Of a stretch of DNA of 7,047 bases, positions 1 through 6,915 are shown one piece after another (position 1 is the first letter of the stretch; the number at the start of each line of letters is the position of its first letter). Source of the stretch: an uncultured Granulosicoccaceae bacterium (GTDB lineage: Bacteria > Pseudomonadota > Gammaproteobacteria > Granulosicoccales > Granulosicoccaceae); contig CALFBL010000202.1 of assembly GCA_937951695.1 (NCBI GenBank), positions 1 to 7,047 on the forward strand, read 5' to 3'. The notes below the pieces were generated by a model, which saw only the letters and a list, made by a program, of their open reading frames with translations, did no database searches and was not told the origin of the DNA. A program made the translations under genes and the position numbers.

Positions 1-291
1 GGCAGCGGTGACAAGGCTCTGGGCGGGATGATGACCGAGTACCAACCGATGGTGCTGGAAGAGGAAATGGCGCGTCAACAATACGCGGCCACTCTGTCAA
101 CGCTAGAGATCGCGCGGCTGGATGCGCAGAAGCAAAAGCAATACCTGGTGACTTTCGTGCCGCCAAGCCTGCCGGTTCAAGCATCAGAGCCCCGACGTGT
201 GCAGCAAGTCATCATCGTTATGGTGTATTCGTTTCTAGCGTATCTGATCTTCGGCTTGTTGTGGGCGGCTCTAAAAGAACATTTGAGCTAG
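1..291 (+). CDS. kpsE: Capsule polysaccharide export inner-membrane protein, KpsE/CtrB/BexC family (3' end only)
   Basis: Only the last 96 codons are present; the reading frame is open from base 1 and ends at TAG 289-291. In Kps-type capsule systems this protein is anchored in the inner membrane, reaches into the periplasm and links the KpsMT ABC transporter to the outer-membrane channel. The fragment shows the family's C-terminal plan. A charged helical stretch (fragment residues about 14-48, rich in E, R, Q and K) is the end of the periplasmic coiled coil. It is followed by a proline-rich segment (VPPSLPVQASEPRR, ending near residue 66), then one hydrophobic membrane helix (about residues 70-91) and a short tail ending KEHLS. 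The P-rich segment plus 'PRR' just before the last membrane helix is typical of this family and of Wzz-like co-polymerases generally. A kpsD-like gene lies directly downstream, the same order as in E. coli group 2 loci, which supports KpsE over other Wzz-type proteins. The symbol is assigned by similarity of plan and neighbourhood. Confidence 0.85.
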   Translation, partial: GSGDKALGGMMTEYQPMVLEEEMARQQYAATLSTLEIARLDAQKQKQYLVTFVPPSLPVQASEPRRVQQVIIVMVYSFLAYLIFGLLWAALKEHLS

Positions 292-308
292 ACCGCTTCA
301 TTGTCATG

Positions 309-336
309 TTGTCTTAACGCGTCGTCGGTTTATACA
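309..336 (+). promoter_or_regulatory. Weak sigma70-like promoter candidate before the kpsD-like gene
   Basis: The 104-bp spacer between the kpsE-like and kpsD-like genes contains TTGTCT (309-314) and TATACA (331-336), separated by 16 bases. Each matches the consensus hexamer at 4 of 6 positions. The element lies about 60 bases before the GTG start. It could give kpsD and the downstream glycosyltransferase gene their own transcription, but matches this weak arise by chance, and read-through from kpsE is equally possible because no terminator is evident in the spacer. A second TTGTCA (301-306) fits the -35 consensus better but has no -10 at a workable distance. Confidence 0.2.
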
Positions 337-395
337 AATGGTTTGCGGGCGTATTTTTTGCTAACCAATTCACACAATCCAGTGGGTGTGCCTAC

Positions 396-2099
396 GTGTT
401 TAATCGGTTACTACTATTTTTTGTCTTTATCAGCGCTTGTACCTGTGTTCAGGCGCAATCGGAAGGGCCCCTCGGGGGCGCTGCCAGCGTCATTACTGGC
501 AGGAGTGCGGCTGATTTGTTGCTGCAACAAGATGGTGATACCACGTTGCCGATCCGTCGTAACCTGGCCACCGACACACCGGCCTTACCGATCAATACCC
601 TCAGCGACGATGGCCTGCCCGAGCCGTTTGGTGCTCGTCTGTTTCGCGGTGGCTTTAGTAGCAGTCATGAAGACGGTTTAAACGCCGACTACCTGATTCA
701 GCCGGGAGATCGTATAACGGTCAGAGTCTGGGGAGCAACGACGTTCAATGACGTTCAAATCGTTGACCCCAGTGGTAACCTTTTTATTCCGAACGTCGGC
801 CCTGTGCCAGTGGCCGGTGTTGCCAACCGTGACCTGAACACACGGGTTCAGCAAGCAGTAAGCGGTACCTTCACGGATAACGTACGGGTGTACACCAGTT
901 TGAATGGCACGCAACCGGTAGCGGTGTTTGTAACCGGTTTTGTTCCAGCCCCCGGGCGATTTGGCGGTATACCGTCTAATTCAGCGTTGCACTTTCTCGA
1001 TCGGGCCGGCGGTGTGGACCCTGTGCGGGGTAGTTACCGAAACATAAAATTGCTTCGCGATGGGCAATTGCTCACCACCATCGATCTATACGATTTCTTA
1101 CTCGAAGGCCAATTACCCAGCGTCGAATTTAAAGATGGCGATACGCTGGTTGTTGGTGCAAAGGGCGATACCGTCACAGTCACGGGCGATGTTGGCAATC
1201 AGGCGCAGTTCGAATGGGTGGAAACTAACCTCAGCGGTGCCGAACTGAAAGCTTCAGCCCACGCCTTGCCCGGCGTCAGTTACGTTGGTGTATCGGGTAT
1301 TCGACAAGGCAAGACGTTCTCTACGTATTTGCCCATCAATGAATTTAACGACTTTCAGCTACAGAACGGTGATTCGGTAAACTTTCAAAAAGACCAACAC
1401 GATGACGTGATCGTGGTGGAGGTGGAGGGTGCGCATCTTGGTCCATCGCGCTACGCGGTGCCGCGTAACACGCGGTTGTTGGAATTACTCGATTACATCG
1501 CGGTTGATACCGAATTAGCCGACCCGAGTGCAGTGTCGGTGCGCAGAGAATCGGTTGCTGTTCGCCAAAAGGCGGCGCTGGAAGAGAGCCTGACTCGGTT
1601 GGAATCGCGGTATCTAACCGCATCCTCGCAGACCGATCGTGAAGCGATCATTCGAGCGCAAGAAGCTGAGCTTATCAGTGAGTTTGTGGCCAGGGCGCGT
1701 GACGTGGAACCCCAAGGGCGTTTGGTGGTTGCCGACGGTGGGTCAGTGGCTAACGTCTTGTTGGAGCCAGGTGACATGATCACCATACCACGCACGAGTG
1801 AGTCAATTCTACTCAGTGGGGAAGTGCTGGTCGCGCAGGCGATGTTGTACAAGGAGGGACGCCGGGCCAGAGATTACATCAAGCTCGCGGGTGGATTTTC
1901 CAATCAGGCTCTACAAAGCAGTTTGGTGCTTGTGCACGCGAATGGGGAAGTGTCTCGCGGAGAGAATCCTGTTGTACGTTCGGGCGATGAATTGATTGTG
2001 CTACCGAAGGTGCCCACAAAGAACCTGCAACTCGCTGCAACCATTGTCGATATTCTTTATAAAATTGCCATCGCAGCGTCCGTTGCGATAAATTTATAG
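396..2099 (+). CDS. kpsD: Outer-membrane capsular polysaccharide export protein, KpsD/Wza-like (PES + SLBB domains)
   Basis: This 567-residue protein (E. coli KpsD is about 560) would form the periplasmic/outer-membrane exit path for capsule polysaccharide, working with KpsE and the KpsMT transporter. Start: GTG at 396 is the first usable start after an in-frame stop at 315 and begins a signal peptide (MFNR, then a hydrophobic core to about residue 14). Cleavage is possible after VQA (residue 20); alternatively ISAC (12-15) fits a lipobox. A segment typical of KpsD (PFGARLFRGGF, 78-87) precedes the polysaccharide export (PES) domain (about 96-166, starting ADYLIQPGD). SLBB-type beta domains follow at about 175-255, 259-335, 338-465 and 471-537. 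The third is interrupted by a charged helical insertion (about 388-436), which I recall from E. coli KpsD too. A hydrophobic/amphipathic C-terminal helix spans about 543-566. The ribosome-binding site is poor (GTGGG at 382-386). The reading frame is intact. Family assignment is firm; KpsD rather than Wza rests on length and the kpsE neighbour. Confidence 0.93.
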   Translation: MFNRLLLFFVFISACTCVQAQSEGPLGGAASVITGRSAADLLLQQDGDTTLPIRRNLATDTPALPINTLSDDGLPEPFGARLFRGGFSSSHEDGLNADYLIQPGDRITVRVWGATTFNDVQIVDPSGNLFIPNVGPVPVAGVANRDLNTRVQQAVSGTFTDNVRVYTSLNGTQPVAVFVTGFVPAPGRFGGIPSNSALHFLDRAGGVDPVRGSYRNIKLLRDGQLLTTIDLYDFLLEGQLPSVEFKDGDTLVVGAKGDTVTVTGDVGNQAQFEWVETNLSGAELKASAHALPGVSYVGVSGIRQGKTFSTYLPINEFNDFQLQNGDSVNFQKDQHDDVIVVEVEGAHLGPSRYAVPRNTRLLELLDYIAVDTELADPSAVSVRRESVAVRQKAALEESLTRLESRYLTASSQTDREAIIRAQEAELISEFVARARDVEPQGRLVVADGGSVANVLLEPGDMITIPRTSESILLSGEVLVAQAMLYKEGRRARDYIKLAGGFSNQALQSSLVLVHANGEVSRGENPVVRSGDELIVLPKVPTKNLQLAATIVDILYKIAIAASVAINL

Positions 2100-2101
2100 G
2101 A
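2098..2101 (+). promoter_or_regulatory. Ribosome-binding site of the glycosyltransferase gene, overlapping the kpsD stop codon
   Basis: AGGA at 2098-2101 lies 9 bases before the ATG at 2111 and shares its AG with the TAG stop (2097-2099) of the kpsD-like gene. This fixes the ATG at 2111 as the start. A ribosome terminating on kpsD would sit on this site, so translational coupling of the two genes is likely (inference). Confidence 0.7.
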
Positions 2102-2110
2102 CGCAAGAAT

Positions 2111-5100
2111 ATGTCTCTCTCTGTGAGATTAAATGACCGACGCGTCAAGAAAGCAATCACGCCCGTATATGAAAAACTCAGCGCTTACGCTGACGCTCTG
2201 GAATTGCTTGAGCAGCAAATCGAACACGCTGAAGACTTTAACCTCGTGGCCACTACCATTAATGACCTGCCAGCGCCGACCACCTTTTTGTCAGGCTCTC
2301 TGAGGGTAAAAAAGGCCAAACCGCATCCGCTTCCGGCCCGACGAAAGGCTCGAGAGCAGCTGCACTTGGCTACCGCGTATTTGAATGTTCTGCATTTTCG
2401 CTTGCGAGCTGAGGATCTGGAACGCGAGTTGTCGACAACAAAAAATTCAGCCTTGCTAGCACACACACGTTACTTGCGAGTCTGTGTTCAGGCGATGATG
2501 AAATGCGTTGATCCGCGAACGTTTCGCAGCCACGGGGTAACGGCGGGGCGCGCCATGTTCGTGCTGTGTCGGCAAGTGGCTGTGCGCGCCAATGAATTTC
2601 GCTGCTTGACGGAAGCGGCGGTCGAATCGTTTGACGAACCCAGCTACCTAGAATTGAACGAAGATGTGGCGAACGCCATTCGTGACGGGAAAATCCACTC
2701 TGGCTATGAGCACTTGGCACGATCCGGTTTGCGCGAGGTACAGTTGGGGCTTCGCAACAGGATAGCATTCAATGTGCATGACATTACGTTAGCCGATGCG
2801 GTGCAGATAAACGATCCCAAACTGGCTCAATCGCGGGATGTCATTCGCGCCTGTGGCTGCTTTGATGAGCTCTGGTACCGGTTAAGTTGTCCGCATCACC
2901 TGTCTCACACTCAAAATGCTCTCGACCACTATGTTGCGGTGGGTGAACGTTTAGGTTGCATGCCTAACGAGCGATTTGATCCAGGTTGGTACCGTCAGCA
3001 CTACCAACTCGACGACTCAGTTGATAACGCGTTTGCACATTATTTGGCGATAGGTCGGCGTGCCCGATTAAAGCCAAATGCGGTAACTGATCCGGTTTAC
3101 TACGTCACCCGTTACGGCTCGTCGTTTCGTGCTGACACCGATATAGTGGATCACTACTACGATGTAGGTACTGTAAATGGCTGGCGACCTTCGGCAGAAT
3201 TTAATGCTCGCCAATATCGCGAGCGAGAAATGGACGAGGCGGATGTCACTAACCCTGTCACGCATTTCCGACGTCAGCTAAGCGTAACCGACACAGCGGT
3301 TTACGGCGATAAAGATACCACGGCATACCTCGACACTAAGCCCGTGGTTCCCACACTGGCCATGGCTGTAAGCCAGGCCGGTCCTCGATCTGTTGCGTAC
3401 GAAAACGCCATTAAAGACAACACATCAAGTATTGAGCGAGCTCAAAGAAAAGCCACCAAGATAAAAAATCACTGCCAACAAGTGGGACGCCGAGTGACTT
3501 CTGCCTCATTGGGTCTTACGCGAAAGGTGGGTGCGAGCACTGCTATGGGAGTGAAAAAATCAGCCCGAGCATTGGTTAGCGGTACATCGAGAACGAAGCA
3601 TAACCCGGTGCGCAGCGGCAGTAGCGTGGTTGATGTAGCTAGCCAGATTATGCATTTTGCTAACCCAGGACCTGGGTTCGAAGAGCCAAGCACAGTCGAC
3701 ACCACACACGTGGCTGCCAAGGCGCGAACCATCGCGTTTTTTCTACCGCAGTTTTACCCGTTTGATCGCAATGATGAGTGGTGGGGCAAGGGGTTTACTG
3801 AATGGCGCAACGTAGCGCGTGGAACACCGCGGTTCGAAGATCACTATCAGCCACGTATCCCACGAGACCTCGGTTTCTACGATCTAACGAATGTAGATAC
3901 CTTGAAAGCTCAGAGCGAGCTTGCCAAGAAAGCAGGAATTGAAGCGTTTTGTTTTTATTATTACTGGTTTAACGGTGAGCGGCTGATGGACAAGCCGTTG
4001 GATCTGTTTGCTGAGGCCGACATCGATCAGGATTTTTGCATCATGTGGGCGAACGAGAACTGGACACGAACTTGGGACGGGTTCGAGGGTCAAGTGCTGA
4101 TTCAGCAGGATTACCGCGACGAAGACGAGGATGCGTTTATCGCCGATACGGCGCGTTATTTCAATCATCCCCGATACACCCTGGTTAACGATAAGCCTTT
4201 GTTTATTCTTTACCGACCGGGTCTGTTGCCGGATGCAGAAGCCACAATTGCCCGCTGGAAACAAAAATGGGAGCTTGTTTGCGGTGTCGAACCCCATGTA
4301 TTGATGGTGCAGGGCTTTGGTGATGAAGATCCAACCGCTTATAACCTCGACGGCGCGGTGGAATTTCCTCCGCATAAACTGTGCGTGGACATCCCGGATA
4401 TCAACAGTACGCTTAACGTAATTGATCCGAATTACACCGGTCACGCACGGGACTACAACGCGGTGATTGAGGCGTCTTTATCAGAAACTCCACCGGATTT
4501 TCCGTTGATTAAAACGGTCTCTCCACATTGGGATAACGATGCCCGCCGTGAAAGTCGCGGCATGACGTTACACGGTTCAACGCCAGAGAACTATGAACGC
4601 TGGCTACGTGGAGCGGTTAATTTCGCTCATGAAAATCCGTTTGAAGGCGACGCTATCGTATTCATCAACGCCTGGAACGAGTGGGCCGAAGGGGCATATC
4701 TGGAGCCGGATGTTCACTACGGCCACGCCTACTTGAACGCAACCCAACGTGCGGTTTACGGGCTGGTGGCAGAGGACAAGCGTCACAGTATATTGTTGGT
4801 GGGTCACGATGCCCACCGTCATGGTGCGCAGTTGCTGTTAAAGAGCATCGCGCAAACCTGTTCACAGCAATTCGGTATGAAAGTCGTTATCGCGCTGAAA
4901 GGCGGTGGGCCGATGGTGCCTGAATACGGCGAAATCGCTGAAACTGTGGTGTTGGAGGGTTTGGGTACGGATGCGCTAAGTCATCTGGTGAAAGAGCACC
5001 GTATTGCCTCAGCGATTTGCAACACCAGCGTCACCGGCGACTTGGTGCCGCTACTCAAGCGCGAAGCCGTATCTGTGGTGTCGCTCATTCACGAACTGCC

Positions 5101-6733
5101 GAATCTGATCAGCGAATACGGGCTGGAGAATCATCTGAAAGACATTTCACGTTCCGCCGATCATGTGGTCTTTCCTGCCGCTATGGTAGAGGCCGGGTTT
5201 AACCAATTTGCTTCGACCGGATCAGCGATGCATCACATTCGGCCGCAAGGAAATTACAAAATCGTTGAATTCGACGCAGAATCGCGCGCTGCTGTTCGTG
5301 CGCAGCTGGGGATTCATGCGGACGAAAGGCTGGTGCTGAACGTGGGCTACGCAGACTTGAGAAAAGGTTTTGATTTGTTTTTGCAAACCGCCAAGCAGAT
5401 CATTTCAGAGCGCGACGACGTGCACTTTGTCTGGCTCGGGAATCGAGCCAAGGACATAGATCTTTGGTTAACCTCGGATCTGGATGAGACCCTGCTGCAG
5501 CGACTACATCTAGTCGATTTCACTGACGATGTAAACGCGTATTATTCGGCGAGCGATGCGCTGTATCTGTCATCCCGCGAAGATCCGTACCCCACAGTTG
5601 TACTGGAGGCCATGGCGATCGGTATGCCCGTCGTGTTACACGAAGGCACAACCGGGTTTGATGAATTAGTCGGCCAGTTCGGATACTGTGTGCCGAAGAA
5701 TCGTCCGGCCATCACGATGGCAACTCTGCTAGAAGCACTATTTGAAGATTCAGCTGAAGAGAAAGAAATCCGCAAGCGCTACGTCAATGAAGCGTGTCAG
5801 TTTGACGATTACTGTTTTGATTTGTTGCAGATGGCGCAACCGGCGCTTAAAAAAGTGTCAGTAGTGGTACCTAACTACAACTACGAACAGTATATGTCGT
5901 CACGTTTGAATTCAGTATTTGAGCAAGACTACCCGATATTTGAAACGATAGTGTTAGACGATTGTTCCAGCGATGGCAGTGTGGCGCGTATTCAAGACGT
6001 CGTCAAACAGGCAAACCGATCCATCCGATTCTCACCCAACGTAACCAACAGTGGCAACACCTTCAAGCAGTGGAAGAAGGGTATGTCGATGGTTCGCGGG
6101 GATCTTGTCTGGATTGCCGAAGCTGATGATTGGGCCTCTCCGACTTTTGTATCGGGCAGTGTTGCGTCGCATACCGATACGACTGCGTTGAGTTTTACCG
6201 ATTCCGTTCAAATTGATACCGAGTGTGCGGTACTGGCTGAAAGCTATGATTATTACTACAATGAGGTAGACGCATCGTTGTTCCGAAGCAGCTTCACTAT
6301 GCCAGGTGATGAGTTTGTGGCGCGCGCCATGGCGGTAAGAAACGTCATCATGAACGTCAGTTCGGTATTGTGGAATCGGGACGATCTGGAAGAGGGACTA
6401 GAAGCTCTGGGTGATGAGCTAACAGAGTACAATCTCGTCGGAGATTGGCGGTTGTACTTGCAGGCATTGCTCACGCCAGGGCGCGACGTTGCCTACATCA
6501 ACCAGTCTTTAAACACACATCGTCGTCACCCCGAAAGCGTAACCCATGCCCTCGATTATAAGAAGCATCTGGCAGAGATTCAGTTAATGCATCAAGTGGT
6601 GTTGAACGAAAGCTCATTCAATGCAGCTGATCGAGAAGCGATACAGGCACAGCTCGACGACTATGTTGCAGAGTTGCGTATTCAGTTTGGAGTCGACGAA
6701 TCGATCGAAGAAGACGTTCGCTTGGCGGCATAA
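2111..6733 (+). CDS. Giant multidomain glycosyltransferase: N-terminal repeats, WbsX/GH99-like, GT4 and GT2 domains
   Basis: A 1540-residue protein with no signal peptide or membrane helix, so probably cytoplasmic, likely building the capsule glycan. Modules in order: a charged helical N-terminus (1-172); about five degenerate 'FD-x-x-WY' repeats (173-393); a polar, basic linker (about 395-536); and a WbsX-type domain (PF14307, related to GH99) at about 537-885, with FFLPQFYP (543-550), WWGKGFTEW (557-565), FCFYYYWF (613-620), WANENW (646-651) and NAWNEWAEG (853-861). A GT4, GT-B-fold domain covers about 891-1235, with HRHGAQ (902-907), HELP (994-997), the donor-side motif GYADLRKGFD (1079-1088) and DPYPTVVLE (1158-1166), whose D and E fill the E-x7-E positions. 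A GT2, GT-A-fold domain covers about 1247-1500, with VSVVVPNYNY (1249-1258), DDCSSDGS (1283-1290), EADDW (1337-1341), GDW (1444-1446) and HRRHPESVTH (1470-1479). GT4 enzymes are usually retaining and GT2 inverting, so two different linkages may be made; sugars cannot be predicted. ATG 2111 has a good AGGA. It sits 11 bases after kpsD. No frameshift seen. Confidence 0.92.
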   Translation: MSLSVRLNDRRVKKAITPVYEKLSAYADALELLEQQIEHAEDFNLVATTINDLPAPTTFLSGSLRVKKAKPHPLPARRKAREQLHLATAYLNVLHFRLRAEDLERELSTTKNSALLAHTRYLRVCVQAMMKCVDPRTFRSHGVTAGRAMFVLCRQVAVRANEFRCLTEAAVESFDEPSYLELNEDVANAIRDGKIHSGYEHLARSGLREVQLGLRNRIAFNVHDITLADAVQINDPKLAQSRDVIRACGCFDELWYRLSCPHHLSHTQNALDHYVAVGERLGCMPNERFDPGWYRQHYQLDDSVDNAFAHYLAIGRRARLKPNAVTDPVYYVTRYGSSFRADTDIVDHYYDVGTVNGWRPSAEFNARQYREREMDEADVTNPVTHFRRQLSVTDTAVYGDKDTTAYLDTKPVVPTLAMAVSQAGPRSVAYENAIKDNTSSIERAQRKATKIKNHCQQVGRRVTSASLGLTRKVGASTAMGVKKSARALVSGTSRTKHNPVRSGSSVVDVASQIMHFANPGPGFEEPSTVDTTHVAAKARTIAFFLPQFYPFDRNDEWWGKGFTEWRNVARGTPRFEDHYQPRIPRDLGFYDLTNVDTLKAQSELAKKAGIEAFCFYYYWFNGERLMDKPLDLFAEADIDQDFCIMWANENWTRTWDGFEGQVLIQQDYRDEDEDAFIADTARYFNHPRYTLVNDKPLFILYRPGLLPDAEATIARWKQKWELVCGVEPHVLMVQGFGDEDPTAYNLDGAVEFPPHKLCVDIPDINSTLNVIDPNYTGHARDYNAVIEASLSETPPDFPLIKTVSPHWDNDARRESRGMTLHGSTPENYERWLRGAVNFAHENPFEGDAIVFINAWNEWAEGAYLEPDVHYGHAYLNATQRAVYGLVAEDKRHSILLVGHDAHRHGAQLLLKSIAQTCSQQFGMKVVIALKGGGPMVPEYGEIAETVVLEGLGTDALSHLVKEHRIASAICNTSVTGDLVPLLKREAVSVVSLIHELPNLISEYGLENHLKDISRSADHVVFPAAMVEAGFNQFASTGSAMHHIRPQGNYKIVEFDAESRAAVRAQLGIHADERLVLNVGYADLRKGFDLFLQTAKQIISERDDVHFVWLGNRAKDIDLWLTSDLDETLLQRLHLVDFTDDVNAYYSASDALYLSSREDPYPTVVLEAMAIGMPVVLHEGTTGFDELVGQFGYCVPKNRPAITMATLLEALFEDSAEEKEIRKRYVNEACQFDDYCFDLLQMAQPALKKVSVVVPNYNYEQYMSSRLNSVFEQDYPIFETIVLDDCSSDGSVARIQDVVKQANRSIRFSPNVTNSGNTFKQWKKGMSMVRGDLVWIAEADDWASPTFVSGSVASHTDTTALSFTDSVQIDTECAVLAESYDYYYNEVDASLFRSSFTMPGDEFVARAMAVRNVIMNVSSVLWNRDDLEEGLEALGDELTEYNLVGDWRLYLQALLTPGRDVAYINQSLNTHRRHPESVTHALDYKKHLAEIQLMHQVVLNESSFNAADREAIQAQLDDYVAELRIQFGVDESIEEDVRLAA
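2627..3290 (+). repeat. Degenerate protein-level tandem repeats ('FD-x-x-WY...H-Y...G') in the giant glycosyltransferase
   Basis: About five copies of a roughly 38-residue unit lie within residues 173-393. Copy 1 begins FDEPSYL (174-180, slightly longer, to about 215). Copy 2 begins FDELWY (251), copy 3 FDPGWY (289), copy 4 TDPVYY (326) and copy 5 FNARQY (364, most eroded). Inside each, an aromatic pair near the start is followed about 20 residues on by H-Y or H-F (DHYVAVG, AHYLAIG, DHYYDVG, THFRRQL) and then, in most copies, G-x-x-x-x-x-x-P. Copies 2 to 4 are contiguous with spacing of 38, 37 and 38 residues; a 35-residue gap separates copy 1 from copy 2. The DNA is too diverged to appear as a nucleotide repeat. 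I recall similar units next to glycosyltransferase domains in other surface-polysaccharide proteins; their role is not known to me. Confidence 0.7.
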
Positions 6734-6835
6734 TCAGCGCTTGGCCCGAGCGTCGCCTACCGGAAGGCCAGGTGGCTATGTGACCCGGTGACCAACCTTG
6801 AACGTGTCTTGCGCGGCTTGAATATTGAACTAAAC

Positions 6836-6878
6836 CCACCCGCCGATCGAATCGTGACCCGAATCGATCGGCAGGTGG
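6836..6878. terminator. Strong inverted repeat, probable (bidirectional) transcription terminator
   Basis: Left arm CCACCCGCCGATCGA (6836-6850) pairs with right arm TCGATCGGCAGGTGG (6864-6878), giving 14 pairs and one C-A mismatch around a 13-base loop. On the plus strand it is followed by TTGTTAT (6879-6885). On the minus strand the arm is followed by GTTTAGTT. Both tracts are only moderately T-rich, so termination efficiency is uncertain. It lies about 100 bases after the glycosyltransferase stop and 38 bases beyond the stop of the convergent minus-strand gene, just where a shared terminator is expected. A binding site for a dimeric protein is an alternative, since the arms contain the palindromic core CGATCG. 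Confidence 0.6.
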
Positions 6879-6915
6879 TTGTTATGACCATTACTCGACG
6901 AAGAATGTATAGCGA

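Noticed and set aside
340..366. Small hairpin (GGTTTGC with GCTAACC) and run of six T in the kpsE-kpsD spacer as a terminator
   Set aside because: The stem is only seven positions with a mismatch, and the T-run lies in the loop rather than after the stem, so it is not a terminator shape.
301..681. Plus-strand open frame of 126 codons overlapping the start of the kpsD-like gene
   Set aside because: It lacks a normal ATG start and family features, and overlaps a signal peptide and export protein that are clearly real in another frame.
3884..4444. Minus-strand open frame of 186 codons inside the glycosyltransferase
   Set aside because: It lies entirely opposite the conserved WbsX domain, shows no recognisable motif and is best explained as an antisense shadow of a long coding region.
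6748..6785. Imperfect hairpin (GCCTACC with GGTGGC) just after the glycosyltransferase stop
   Set aside because: It needs a bulge, is short and has no T-tract. The repeat at 6836-6878 is far stronger.
6618..6839. Minus-strand open frame of 73 codons across the end of the glycosyltransferase gene
   Set aside because: It overlaps the real C-terminus and runs up to the inverted repeat; its sequence is rich in R, S and P with no protein-like pattern.
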